Of a stretch of DNA of 64,000 bases, positions 1 to 9,975 are shown piece after piece (positions within the stretch are counted from its first letter, which is position 1; each line of letters opens with the position of its first letter). This stretch comes from Luidia sarsii (lineage: Eukaryota > Echinodermata > Asteroidea > Paxillosida > Luidiidae). A program made the translations under genes and the position numbers. The stretch is from the NCBI GenBank assembly GCA_949987565.1, contig OX465112.1:14694951-14758950 (forward strand), read 5' to 3'. The notes under the pieces were generated by a model. That model ran no database searches and was not told where the DNA came from. It saw nothing but the letters and a program-made list of their open reading frames with translations.

Positions 1-176
1 TGAGCCCAAGCCTTCATTTCGAAAACGGCCTATGAATTCAGAGCGTAAGCAAAGCAAGCGAAGAACCTATGTATCAGAGATGGACAGGTTTACCAGTCTA
101 CTTTTTGAGGTGAAAGAGGTCAAGTGTTAAGAGAGTGGCAGTCAATACACCCTTGGAAGAGGAATACGACAACAGA

Positions 177-426
177 GAGATCTTTAGCGCAGTGCAGCAT
201 TAGTATATTGATAGTTATGCAACTAAATCAAAGTTGTGCAGGCAAAGAGTCAGGTAAGATTTTTTTAGACGTGGAGATGTTTGTTCCCCCTGAGTAAACC
301 GAGATCTTTAGCGCAGTGCAGCCTTAGTAAAATGTATATTGATAGTTATGCAACTAAATCAAAGTTTGTGCAGGCAAAGAGTCCGGTAAGACTTTAGACG
401 TGGAGACGTTTGTTCCCCCTGGGTAA
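177..426. repeat. Two-copy tandem duplication, about 124 bp unit
   Basis: Two near-identical copies begin with the same GAGATCTTTAGCGCAGTGCAG at 177 and 301. They differ by a few substitutions and short indels. The repeat lies downstream of the last recognised SFI1 exon, either in an intron or beyond the gene. No coding signal is seen from 1 to 1365; the stretch also holds degenerate dispersed-repeat fragments (1-30, 770-870, 870-1030). Confidence 0.8.
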
Positions 427-1365
427 ACCAACCCACGCCCCTCGAGGTAGCCCCAAATCACCAATGGATCTATAGAAGGCTACCTACCTTTGGAAACTGA
501 CGGCCTGTAGGTTATTGTGGCGTTGGTCTCGTTGGCGTCTGGCATATACCCTCAGGCTGTGCACGCATTTACGTAGTAGGAGCGACAGATGGTGAGAGTC
601 TGCCATTGAGTACTGGGCCTGGGAATGGACAAGTAGAGAATCAGTTTAAACAAGATAGATTTCACAGAGACGAAACGAAAAACCGAGTAAATCAACACTA
701 GTCCAGTCCACTCTAAATGGCAGATAAAAGACAATAAGAATTAAAAAATTACCAGTAATATGCAAACAAATTGCCAACTGTTCACTGACTGAAATGACCA
801 AAATGCAAATATAAATTTTTTTTGGAGGGCTTGACGTTGCGATCGTAGCACAACCTTTCTCAAAGGCAGAATGATAGTTTATACAATATGTATGATAAAT
901 CTCTTGAAGACGGGCAGAGTACCGGTATACTGTTTGAAATGTCAAGTTCCTCCAGTTCTTTTCAGAATCATCCATACTCACGAAAGAGAAGTTTGCATGG
1001 TGTCACCGCAAACCTACACTTTCTGCTATTCTCACTGTGAAAACCTTCAAATCTCATTAGATTAGACTATAGTACCAAATGTCACCTTTTGCGATCAATT
1101 ACTACAGACATTTTTCACATGAAGTCACTTGAGTAAGGAAGCACGCACATGGCTTAAGCTGTAAAGAAGGTTTTTGGAACACAGCGCAAGCAAAGTTTTC
1201 ATTGGTTCGTCATTATTTTGCCTAACGATTGCAGCTTTGTGATGCAATTGAGACCCTTCATTCACTTGTACAGTTTCCAAGTCTATGGTTGCCAACATTG
1301 AAATAATCTGGGGGTTTTATTACCGTCACAATTAAAAAGGATACTTGGACAAAATGGAACTTTAC

Positions 1366-1432
1366 CTGTCTCCTTTGTCTCCACACTGTGTACTCTTTCC
1401 ATTTGTGCATTGCCCAGTGCAGAGTTCTGGAT
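1366..1432 (-). CDS. SFI1: SFI1 exon 12
   Basis: Encodes SRTLHWAMHKWKEYTVWRQR, a textbook Sfi1 repeat. The acceptor is CCCTTTAAG and the donor GACAG/GTAAAG, phase 0. No later SFI1 exon was recognised between 1 and 1365. Confidence 0.88.
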
Positions 1433-4400
1433 CTTAAAGGGAAAATGAAGCACATCACACAGATTTATCTAACCACTATCTCCCAGTACCTTTGGTTCTT
1501 TTGAAATACAAGATACCATTACTGGGAATCAATGGCTGCCTTCCCCCAGAGGGAGTAGCAGCAGACACTGGCACCAACCTGAAGATGCCTCTTGCCTGCC
1601 TGGACAGTGTGAAGAGGCTGAGCTCTTCTTTCTCCTCGCACCTCTGGAGCCAGCGCTGGAGAGCATGGGACAACAGCTGGCACAGATTCAACAAGACAGA
1701 GAAACAAAACCCTTTAACATGTCAGATTCAAAGCTGGGAAAAATAAAAACTTCAGTCCACTTTGGGTGACAATTAATGACATTGGTTGGATGTTGTGTTG
1801 AGATTAGTGGGCTGTAATTGAAGTGTATAATATATGTTGTGGTTACAAAATTTTCGGCTGAAGGTTACTAGCTAAATTGTAAGAGGTCAGGATAGTTTAG
1901 GAGTGACTAATACACAGCAGTTGGATGTGTTTAAATTCAGACTGTGACGTAAGCAAGGATTACAATGATGGGCATCCAGTTGATGGTTGTTTATGTTGGT
2001 CCAAATAGGAGGCATCTCTACTGGGCTTTATTTCATAGAGCCGATTAAAGCCCCTACACAACATTGGTAAGATCGAAAAGCAGAAATGTTCACAGTTTTA
2101 CATGAAACTTATAAAGTTTGAAGATGGTTTTAGTAGAAACCTTTCACTGAAATATTTCTGCCTAAAATGTTGTATTTTTGGAGAAATGAGTAAAAGAAAT
2201 AGTTTACGTCTCACCGAGATCTAAACTACTTTTCGAAACAGTACGGCTTTGAATGCTGCATTTTCGCGAAAGGTTTTGGAGGAGGACCCACAACTGCTAG
2301 GCAGAAGTGCATACTCACAGAGTGGTTCCTGAACTCCGCTGCTCTGTCTTTCCTCTTCTCCTGTAGTCTGCGCTGCACTGCAGCAAGCTGAAGAGCGCCC
2401 AGGCCTAGTCTCTGCAGGAAGGTTTCAAATAAAAAAGAAAAGAAAAAGAGGAAGTGTATATTCGCCCGGCGACGGCATTCTTCCCGGAGGTCGTTCCTGT
2501 TGATGTTATGCATATTCATGAACACTCTTTACTCTGATTGGCCAATGTCAGAGTATAGAGCACACATGAATATGCATAAACATGATGTAATGACAATTGG
2601 CCAATCAGATTAAGGGACCGGTAGAATAGCCTTTGCGAGAAGAATGTCATTGCTAGGTGAATATAACCTGTCCTCCAAAAAAGCATCTTGTCGGTGATTG
2701 CTAGCATTACTTTAAACTCAACGGAGGTAAAGTCGTAACAGAAATTTATTCCAGAATTAAAAATAACTTGAAATAAACTTGGACTACACACTCTCACCTT
2801 GTAAATTCTTGAAAAAAGGGAAGGTTTGAGCTTGTTCAAATTTGTGTGCAAAAAAAAATTCTGTTTGGAATTTCTCCCTCCTTTGTCACTCTTTTTGCCC
2901 AGTTTGCATGGACTTGTGAAACAGAAGGTTTCTCACCTTGAGTTGGAGTTGGCAATGTTCCTCTGCTAATCTTATCTTCATCCTTTTCTCAGCTTGCATG
3001 GCTATGACTTGGCATTGTTAAGGCATCACAAACAATGCCAAGAATCAAAGCAAAACAGATGGCAAACTAAGAAACATAATAATGAAAAAATGGCAAAGAA
3101 AGCAGTCAACGTTCTTTGCCAAATTTTTCTTGGCCAAATTTATCTTTGCCAAATTTCTCTTGGCCAAATTTTTCCTGGCCAAATTTTTCCTGGCCAAATT
3201 TTTCTTGGCCAAATTTTCCTTTGCCATTTTTCAAAATACATGTGGTTGAAAAGTTCCCAGTCAGTTTTTCCTTTATTTCTTTGACCTAACATGAAAATGA
3301 AGCAATGACAAAAAAAAAGGAAATCTGGAGAAAGTGGAGGTCCTGATGGTTCAATGTAAGCGGGACCTTTCTTAAAGGAAAAACAGAGACAGACAGATGG
3401 CAAAAGAGAAATGTAGAGCAAAGACACTTTACAAAAAATAATGAGGCTAAACTAGAACAGCAAAGCTGTCATGACTGACTACAACCTCATCATTAACAGT
3501 AAACAAATGAATGTATATACACAGTGCATGTTAGCCTACAGTCTGCAATAATACATGTACAACATTTTAAAACTTTAACATTTCCATATGGTCTTTCCTG
3601 TCTAGAATAGCCAATTTTATGAGTATAAACTTTAATTTTAGGTTGTAGAGATGAGTTTTATTACATGTACGTTCCAAAATAACCCAAGAAGCACTGAAAA
3701 CAAAATTGAGTTTCCATCTGAAAAAAAGAGAGAAAACTTTAACATTTGAATGCGGACAGATGGACAGACACTGACAGACAAACACTACTCCAATGTCACA
3801 CAGAAAACTTCTCCAAGGATACACTGCTTCCATCTGATGAAGCGTCTCCTTAGCTGATACCTAGCAGCCATGGTATGGACCTTGTCCTGCTGTAGTCGCA
3901 TGAGCTTTGCTGTGTACCACCGGCCGTGCCAGTGATGCCAGCTACGGAGTAGCAGTCTCTCTGAGTACACCAGGAAGGCATGGACTGTGCAGGAATCATG
4001 AACACATCACCGTCAAGTACAACGGTCATCAACTTTCTTTCTTTTCTTTCTTTTTATGCAAATTCGCCCCAAAACAAGGGTATAAAGCCACTCAAGGTTA
4101 AGGGCTAAGGAAAGAAGGAGATCTAGAGGGACTCAGGAAGGCTGGAGATAGGAATAGACATTCCTTTTAAAAAAAGATCATAGGCTGGGGGGGGGAACAT
4201 AAGCTCGGAAGGGAATTCCAGGAAGAGGCTGAACGAGGGAAGAGGCTGTTCCAATATCTCTTTGTTCTACACCTTGGCATAGATAGAGTGTACAGCTGAG
4301 AGGAGGCACATGTACGGTGGCAGGGGTATTTTTGGCAAGCAACTCAGGCCTGACTTCATTACATGGCAGGGTTTTCGTGGGGCTTAGGTGGCAACCGATA

Positions 4401-7400
4401 TTTTCCACAATGGATGCGGTTTGGCGTATTGTGCTAGGCACTATTTTGAGGCTCTGTGTGTCAAAGATTGGATAGGGAATGAGTCTAAAGCACTGTAGGA
4501 ATGTGCATGTCCATGAAAAAAACACACAATTACCTACTGTAAGTGCAAGGAAACATCAGATACACAGTCCTTTTGCACACGTGATTTCCAAGCGGTGATT
4601 TCAGTATATATACCCCTGTATAACACCTAGATGCTACATGAATCAGCATAACAAAAAGTAGGAAAAAAAATCCTATCCTACCCTACCCACCTATTTTCAG
4701 ATGCTTTGTGATAGGAAGCACAACAATTTTTTTTTTTTTTTTTTGGGGGGGCTTACTGGCATAGCGGAAGTAGTTGACAGTTCCTAATGGCAAGTTTCTT
4801 AAGCCCTGACCTTTAGCTTGTCTGCGATTCCTGCGATGCACGGCATACACCATCAGTCCTCGCTGGAAGCACCGGGCAGACAGATTCCTCTCGTACAATG
4901 CCACACTCCTCTGACTCTGCGCTTTCAGTTGGAATCTCGCTTCAGTCACACGCCTCCACTTCTGCCAAGTCTACCAGGACAAAACAAAGCGATGAAAAAC
5001 CGACTTTTCAAGAAAAAATTGAAAAAAAATAAAAATGGCAAAGACAACTCTGACTGGACTGGGGATTTGAACCAGAGACCTCTGGTAAGTCTGGTTTTGC
5101 GTACCAACGCTCTTACTGTCTGGGCTAAAGTGGCCTTCCCAAATAGTCAACTAGTCTTTTCCGGGGTGGGGTGCCAGTCAGAAGCAATTCAACAATTGTT
5201 GTAAACCTGACACAACAGCTCGAGGATCAGCTTTTTCAATTTAATTCCAAATAAATGATAAAAAATTTACTGTGGACTTTTGAATTGTTTGAAATTGCTT
5301 TGGAAATTTTGAAGTCTACCAGGAGTTACACAAAATAAAGCATACCACTGTTTAAGAAGATGTCCCCTAACGAAAACGGGCAGTAAATCCAGTCTTGGAA
5401 CTGAATGGGAATTTTTTAAGCAATACATGAAAGTACCAATGAAACTCTGGTGGTGTTCTTTACTCCCACTTATACTTAGTAAAGTTAGTATACGCTAGTC
5501 GGGTCCCCCATGACATTACAGTATCCTGACATCGTTTCTAATAGACGCTGACCGTCTATAGGCTATCTATGCCTATGGTGGCGGTGCTCTTTACTTCCAC
5601 CCATACTTTGATGCTAGTCGGTTCCCCCATGACATTACAGTATCCAGACATTGTTTCTAATAGACACTGACCGTCTATAGCTAATACATGTCTATGAATA
5701 CAACACAGTGTAAGGGGTGCTACATTTTTAAAACCCTGTGGCAAGTCTATTGCAGCCCTCTCAATATTGGAGATTTGCATTGTTTAGTTGGAGCCGCAAA
5801 AAGCCTTCAAAGCAGGACAGGTTAGTGAGAATGTATGTACGGGCATCAGTCATTTACATACCTTTAGAGCAAGTCTCCCTGCCCAGTGCTGCATGGCATA
5901 GTCGTCAGCCAACTGTCTGTCAACTGTCAACTGTCTCTGGCCCAGCCAGCGCCCCCACGCCCACTCAAGACGCCTCGTTGTCGCGATGTAATCTGCTCGC
6001 TGGTAGAGGGCAGTCTTTTCTCTCCGTCGGACAACGTACAGCTTCCATGCATTCAACACTATGCGTTCAAGTTTCCCATTGGCTGAAAATGATAATGATG
6101 AGTAATAACTTAAAAACCAAAGTATCAGCTATCTCAACAAGACTTTGGCGGGTGTTTTTAAACTTTCAATGGAGGATGAAGTGGAGAGGAAAGCAGATGA
6201 TCTACGGATCAAAAAGCACAAATACTCTTCCACGTTAAAAAGAATCTGGTCCATGTAGGTGAACATCAGTATTGTTTGGATGAGTGGAATATATCTGTGA
6301 GACTGACATTGCCCCACTGTAAAGGCCCAAGAAAGAGGTCAGCACAATGACTGTTCAAAGTCAATCAGACAGGTGGTGGATTTCATGAAACTCATCGCAA
6401 CTTACGATCAATCGAAAGGGGATGGGAGATGCACAGAAACTATGAAAAGTTACGATGGGTTTAGTCCGAGTAACCAGGACCCTTACAATCGCCCTTTTGT
6501 TTTAACATTTTTAAGGGTCCAAGCTACTCGGACTACGATGGGTTATGATTTTTATCAATACAGACACTACTCAATACTAAAAAATTGGTAACTGTAACTT
6601 TGTATTGTTGAGCTACGAGTACGATGCATGGTAAGGCTTTGTGAAATGCATCCAGGGTCTGGTCCTCAGATGCACCCATGAGTTAAGTTCCCTACCATGC
6701 GCTTGGGCCACAGCATCCTTTGTGTTCTTGATTTTCTCCATCAAGATAAATTCCTTCCAAGCCTGCCATACCCTCTGGTACATACAATATCTGATGGATG
6801 GAAAATAAATTATACCAACCATAATCCAAGAGGATGAATATTAACGTGGTTTGAAAAAAAAATTAATAAATAATAAATAAATAAGAATAAATAAAAAAAT
6901 ATTACCAGTTTGCAACATTTTTGTATATCACTCTAAAAAATAAACAAAATTGAAATTAAAAAAACAAAAATTCAAAAATTAAAATCAAAATTAAGTTACA
7001 AACTTCTTAACTTCCTACTGTTGCTACCATGACCTTGACAACCTGCAACTTGTCTGAAACTTGTTTCTGGTTGAAGTTACTATCAATGGTTTCGTTTTCC
7101 CTCCCAAGGTTTTGGTCTAAATATCAGTATGAGTGTGGGGGCTGTGAACTGACCTCCTGTGGTAGTCAGCTCGTATTAGCAGCTTCCATTCCCTACGATT
7201 CGTCCACCAAAACTCTGTCCACTCGCTGAAAGCCGATGAGAGCAAGTGCTTCCGGTAATGCCTCCTGTGTCAAGAAGACAATGCCAACAATCACACATCC
7301 AAAACCCAAACTCAGATGGAGTTTGGAAATTGAACCACAGTACATACTTCAAACAAGCCTTGATGAGAATGTAACTAGGAGACAAGCTAATATAATAAGT

Positions 7401-9382
7401 AAATTACCTTCCCACTGACAGACGAACCTGGCCAAATGTGGCCGATATCCAAATATGCAGGAACTTTCTGGCAAGATGTCTGAAATTGAATAATACCCAG
7501 GAGAGCAGAAATATATAAAAAAAAAGATTCGTCAAAATGTCAGATCCTAATACAGTAAACATCAGAACTTTATCGATTTGCGTGTAGCAGTTGTGTGTTC
7601 AGTTCGAAAACAAAGATGGCCGCCGCATTTTCACTCGTCGGACGGGAGAGAGATCTTCTCAAGCAACTGAGGGGGAATTTCTCCCTCAAAAAACAAATTG
7701 CCAAACGTGAGTAAAACAAAATGACCAGTATTGGAATCTGTAATTCTCACTGAATCCAATATGGGTGCGTGGGACGGTTTCACAGGTGTTTTGGGGGGTA
7801 AATCTGGGGATTTCGGTCGGGGGTAGTTTTCAAAGTCTAAATTCAAGCGTTGCCATGTACCCGTTGGACTTGAACCCTACAGTCACCCGACCCTCCAAAT
7901 TCCAAATTTGATAAAAAAAAGGGTGACTTGTCGGGTCCAAGTTACTTGGAGTTGGACTAAGCCCACACCACATTACAGTAGAAACGCTTTGAACTGAAAA
8001 TTGATACATGTATGCCTCATGATTACCGTGTGCTGAATGGATCAAGAGAAATTTCACCTTATCCTAATCTCCTTCAGGCGACCACCCATATTCCAGGTGT
8101 AGCCTGGTCTTGCTCTCCTGGCGACGGCTTGAGTTTCCTTTCGTTTGGCCGCAGGGGACTGGGGACTGGGCATCGCTGTATCGGGACGCTGGAAGTGTAC
8201 CTTGGGGGAAGCCTGAGCGGCTGACTTGGGGAGTGGTTTGGCAACCGGGATCCGAGATCTAGATGGGGAGTTTAGCCTAAGTAATGCGAGGAAAAAAAGA
8301 AAATCGATCAAGATTTGTTACAGCCATCTACATGTGGTGTAGTTGCGGTGACAGTAACCCTCAACTTCCCGGCGGTCAGAAACCTGTGGATGAGGGTTAC
8401 GCCCGTTACTGTCACCACACTAGTTCATTGGTTCACACTAGATGCACTGATTCAAAAGGGTCAATTTTGACAACTTTAGTTAACAAAAACATTCTTAAGG
8501 TGATATACAAAAATGTTGCAAACTGCTTACTGACTAAAATTACCAAAATGTAAATCTTAAAATTTAGTGGGCCTGACGTTTCGATCCTAGCAGGACCTTT
8601 CTCAAAGGCAGAGAGAAAGGTCCTGCTAGGATCGAAATGTCAGGCACACTAAATTTTAATAAAAACATTCTTACAAACATTTCAATGTTTCTGAAAACCA
8701 TTTGATTTGAGGAACAGGTGCAGTTTTATTAAACTTTTTAGTTTTAATAAAGATGGGGCATACATTTACTATTTATTTCAACCCAAATATCACTATGAAA
8801 ATCACAACCCAGTGACAGTGCCATTGACTTTCCTGACTAAAATTAGGCCTCTGAGAAAGGTCCTGCTAGGATCGAAACGTCAGGCCCACTAAAATTTAAA
8901 ATTAGTCCAAGTAACTTGGAGTTGGACCCTTACAAATTGAATAATTATTTTAAGTAAAAATACTAAAAAGTAAACAAAAATATTTACAAATGTTACTGTG
9001 TTACTTAGTCAGTGTTACTGTTAGTGTTAATGTTATTTGTTAGTGTTAGTGTTAGTGTTAGTTGTTACCTTTTCATCGCAGGTTTAGTTCTACCCGGGCT
9101 GGGCTCATCAGCTTTTGTTCCACGATTACTCGTTTGTCCACTCAACACTACCGCTGATGCGAGTGACTCCTTGGCCGTGCCAACGCCACGACTCCCGGGG
9201 GCGCCTGCCGCGTTCGGCCCGGTGTGGTCTCCCCGTGCAGCCAGCCTCATCTTCACCGCCTTCACCCGGAGACCCTCGCTCAGTTCTCGAAGCAACGCAC
9301 GGTTGGTCTTCGCCCGGAGGGTACCCGCTTCGGTCGTCTCCCCCGACGAAGGAGCAGATAAGGTTGAAGAGGTTGTTTGCAT
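1366..9382 (-). CDS. SFI1: SFI1-like centrin-binding repeat protein (3' partial, 12 exons)
   Basis: Twelve exons join in one frame: 9069-9382, 8058-8276, 7408-7479, 7154-7264, 6696-6790, 5862-6082, 4811-4970, 3823-3984, 2937-2992, 2319-2411, 1579-1676 and 1366-1432. They encode 556 residues and the last ends in phase 0 without a stop, so the gene continues off the left edge. A basic Ser/Pro-rich N-terminus of about 165 residues precedes repeated Trp-containing helices of Sfi1 type, such as ARKFLHIWISATFG, SSAFSEWTEFWW, QAWKEF, VLNAWKLY and LHWAMHKWKEY. The order and spacing match vertebrate SFI1, including its GRLRELRIR then ARKFLYLW start. Family role (known): a long helix that binds centrin at centrosomes and basal bodies. 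The start at 9382 is the first ATG after an in-frame TAA at 9437-9439. Exon 9 is the weakest call. Confidence 0.93.
1579..1676 (-). CDS. SFI1: SFI1 exon 11
   Basis: Encodes the repeat LLSHALQRWLQRCEEKEEL. The acceptor follows a long pyrimidine tract ending GTGCCAG; the donor is TTCAG/GTTGGT, phase 2. Confidence 0.8.
2319..2411 (-). CDS. SFI1: SFI1 exon 10
   Basis: Thirty-one codons, helical and charged (LQLAAVQRRLQEKRKDRAA). The acceptor CTTCCTGCAG and donor CTCT/GTGAGTAT are both strong, phase 0 on each side. Confidence 0.8.
2937..2992 (-). CDS. SFI1: SFI1 exon 9 (short, tentative)
   Basis: A 56-bp exon coding for a charged helix (EKRMKIRLAEEHCQLQLK). The donor CTCAAG/GTGAGAAA is strong, but the acceptor CATGCAAG has a poor pyrimidine tract. 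It keeps phase between exons 8 and 10, which is the main support. Confidence 0.5.
3112..3270 (-). repeat. TTGGCCAAATTTTT minisatellite in a SINE tail
   Basis: About seven copies of a 16-17 bp unit built on TTGGCCAAATTTTTCC run from 3112 to 3228. Immediately to the right is GTTCCCAGTCAGTTTTTCC, the 3' tail that follows the tRNA-like SINEs elsewhere in the window. The array therefore looks like an expansion of the SINE-tail motif CTTTGCCAATTTTT. It sits inside an SFI1 intron. Confidence 0.75.
3823..3984 (-). CDS. SFI1: SFI1 exon 8
   Basis: Encodes two repeats around LLLRSWHHWHGRWYTAKLMR and RRRFIRWKQ. The acceptor is CCTGCACAG. The donor CAGT/GTATCC is non-ideal, but it is the only one that keeps phase with exon 9. 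Confidence 0.85.
4055..4310. mobile_element. Dispersed repeat family C, copy 1
   Basis: The element contains GGCTAAGGAAAGAAGGAGAT, GGAATAGACATTCCTTTTAA and GGGAATTCCAGGAAGAGGC in order. The same order recurs at 20545-20760, 33270-33480 and 39700-39935, all on this strand. No terminal inverted repeats were seen; class unknown. Confidence 0.7.
4811..4970 (-). CDS. SFI1: SFI1 exon 7
   Basis: Begins TWQKWRRVTEARFQLKAQSQ and continues through a repeat in which Cys-Phe replaces the usual Phe-Trp core (ARCFQRGLMVY). The acceptor is TCCTGGTAG and the donor AAAG/GTCAGG. Confidence 0.88.
5005..5205 (-). mobile_element. tRNA-derived SINE (reverse orientation)
   Basis: Read on the minus strand it has the same layout as the copies at 11543-11725 and 38597-38810: a TTCTGACTGGC head, a CTCAGA-type A box, a GGTTCAAATCC B box, and a CCAGTCAGAGTTGTCTTTGCC-like tail. 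Confidence 0.7.
5449..5693. repeat. Two-copy tandem duplication, about 125 bp unit
   Basis: Both copies carry a TTTACT-CCAC-TATACTT segment, a CCCCCATGACATTACAGTATC core and TTTCTAATAGACNCTGACCG. The copies have diverged by several substitutions and an indel. Intronic in SFI1. Confidence 0.75.
5862..6082 (-). CDS. SFI1: SFI1 exon 6
   Basis: This 73-codon exon carries three Trp repeats (LNAWKLYVV, LEWAWGRWL, MQHWAGRL). The acceptor is ATCATTTTCAG and the donor CTAAAG/GTATGT, phase 0. Confidence 0.92.
6696..6790 (-). CDS. SFI1: SFI1 exon 5
   Basis: Encodes YCMYQRVWQAWKEFILMEK and the following helix. The acceptor is CATCCATCAG and the donor CATG/GTAGGG. It joins exons 4 and 6 in phase. Confidence 0.9.
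7154..7264 (-). CDS. SFI1: SFI1 exon 4
   Basis: Encodes the repeat AFSEWTEFWWTNRREWKLLI, matching the vertebrate segment VFEEWKEEWW followed by HEWKLCVRAD. The acceptor is TTGACACAG and the donor AGGAG/GTCAGT. Confidence 0.93.
7408..7479 (-). CDS. SFI1: SFI1 exon 3, first Trp repeat
   Basis: The acceptor is CAATTTCAG and the donor GGAAG/GTAATT. The 23 complete codons contain HLARKFLHIWISATFGQV, very close to the first repeat of vertebrate SFI1. Confidence 0.92.
7616..7706 (+). CDS. Candidate first coding exon of an unrecognised gene
   Basis: An ATG inside AAGATGGCCGCC opens 30 codons beginning MAAAFSLVGRERDLLKQLRG and ending before a consensus donor, AAAC/GTGAGTAA. The ATG embedded in an AAGATGGC-type element is typical of TATA-less animal promoters (known), and local CpG content is raised. 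The exon lies in the SFI1 intron 7480-8057 on the opposite strand. I do not recognise the protein and found no downstream exon, so it could instead be chance. Confidence 0.35.
8058..8276 (-). CDS. SFI1: SFI1 exon 2
   Basis: The acceptor is ATTACTTAG. The exon encodes a basic Pro/Ser-rich linker ending in GGRLKEIRI, which aligns with the conserved segment just before the first Sfi1 repeat in vertebrates. The donor is AG/GTGAAA, phase 2. Confidence 0.9.
8549..8665. mobile_element. Family A foldback element (GGTCCTGCTAGGATCGAAA)
   Basis: Two arms form a near-perfect hairpin, AAATTTAGTGGGCCTGACG facing its complement. Other copies or half copies lie at 8850-8900, 16530-16720, 25400-25600, 33000-33190 (decayed), 40590-40745, 43655-43815, 45285-45330, 49815-50025 and 61425-61470. 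Several share a flank, ATGTTGCAAACTGCTTACTG. This looks like a non-autonomous foldback/MITE family; no transposase was seen. Confidence 0.8.
9069..9382 (-). CDS. SFI1: SFI1 exon 1 (start codon)
   Basis: Encodes residues 1-104 plus two bases of codon 105. The segment is rich in Ser, Thr, Ala and Arg and has no Trp, as expected for the disordered N-terminus. The donor reads AAAAG/GTAACAAC. Confidence 0.88.
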
Positions 9383-9479
9383 CGTGAAATTGTAGTGGGA
9401 CCCAGCCTCTTCGAAGAGTTTGTTACCGTGCGAACTTTAGTAAACAAGCACTGCGCGACACAGTGCCGTCCATTTTGGA

Positions 9480-9488
9480 TTTCGCGCC
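9480..9488 (+). promoter_or_regulatory. E2F-like site upstream of SFI1
   Basis: TTTCGCGCC is an exact match to the E2F consensus (TTTSGCGC) and lies about 100 bp upstream of the SFI1 start codon in a short CpG-containing stretch. E2F control would suit a centrosome-cycle gene, but this is inference from the motif alone. Confidence 0.4.
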
Positions 9489-9714
9489 TTTCTCAAGAAG
9501 TTGTGTTGAATGATGATCGAATCTGAGACAAAGTATATATTTGTTCCATAATTAAGATTTTAAAAATATTTTGTTCCATTTCAAATATTATTTATGAAAA
9601 CACTGCGACATGAAAATAGCAGTGGATACATTTTGTAGATTTTCTTAAAAGTTTACAAAATAATATGAAATAGACTTCTTCCAGTCCTCCCCGAGCAAAG
9701 CGACCGAAGTGTTT

Positions 9715-9975
9715 ATGAAATGAAGGCTAAGGCTCGGGCTTAGGCTTCGGTAATAATTATTTCTCTTACCCGATATAATGTCACAACATAGGCATCTAGA
9801 CACAAGCGCTTGGCCCCAGTTTCTTGGTGAATAATCTGTACTTATCAGGCCAACAAACCCTGAAGTTTGTCGACAAACCACAACCTGGATTTTCAGGTTT
9901 TGTCAGATGGAGACGAAGCCTGACCCCGAGCCCGATCCATGGATTCCATGGTGAACTGGCCTCAGAACCAGTTGT
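9715..9975. mobile_element. Dispersed repeat family I, copy 1
   Basis: The segment running from GAAGGCTAAGGCTCGGGCTT to GAGCCCGATCCATGGATTC recurs in reverse at 39300-39540, with fragments at 16715-16775 and at the left window edge. No coding capacity was recognised. Confidence 0.7.
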
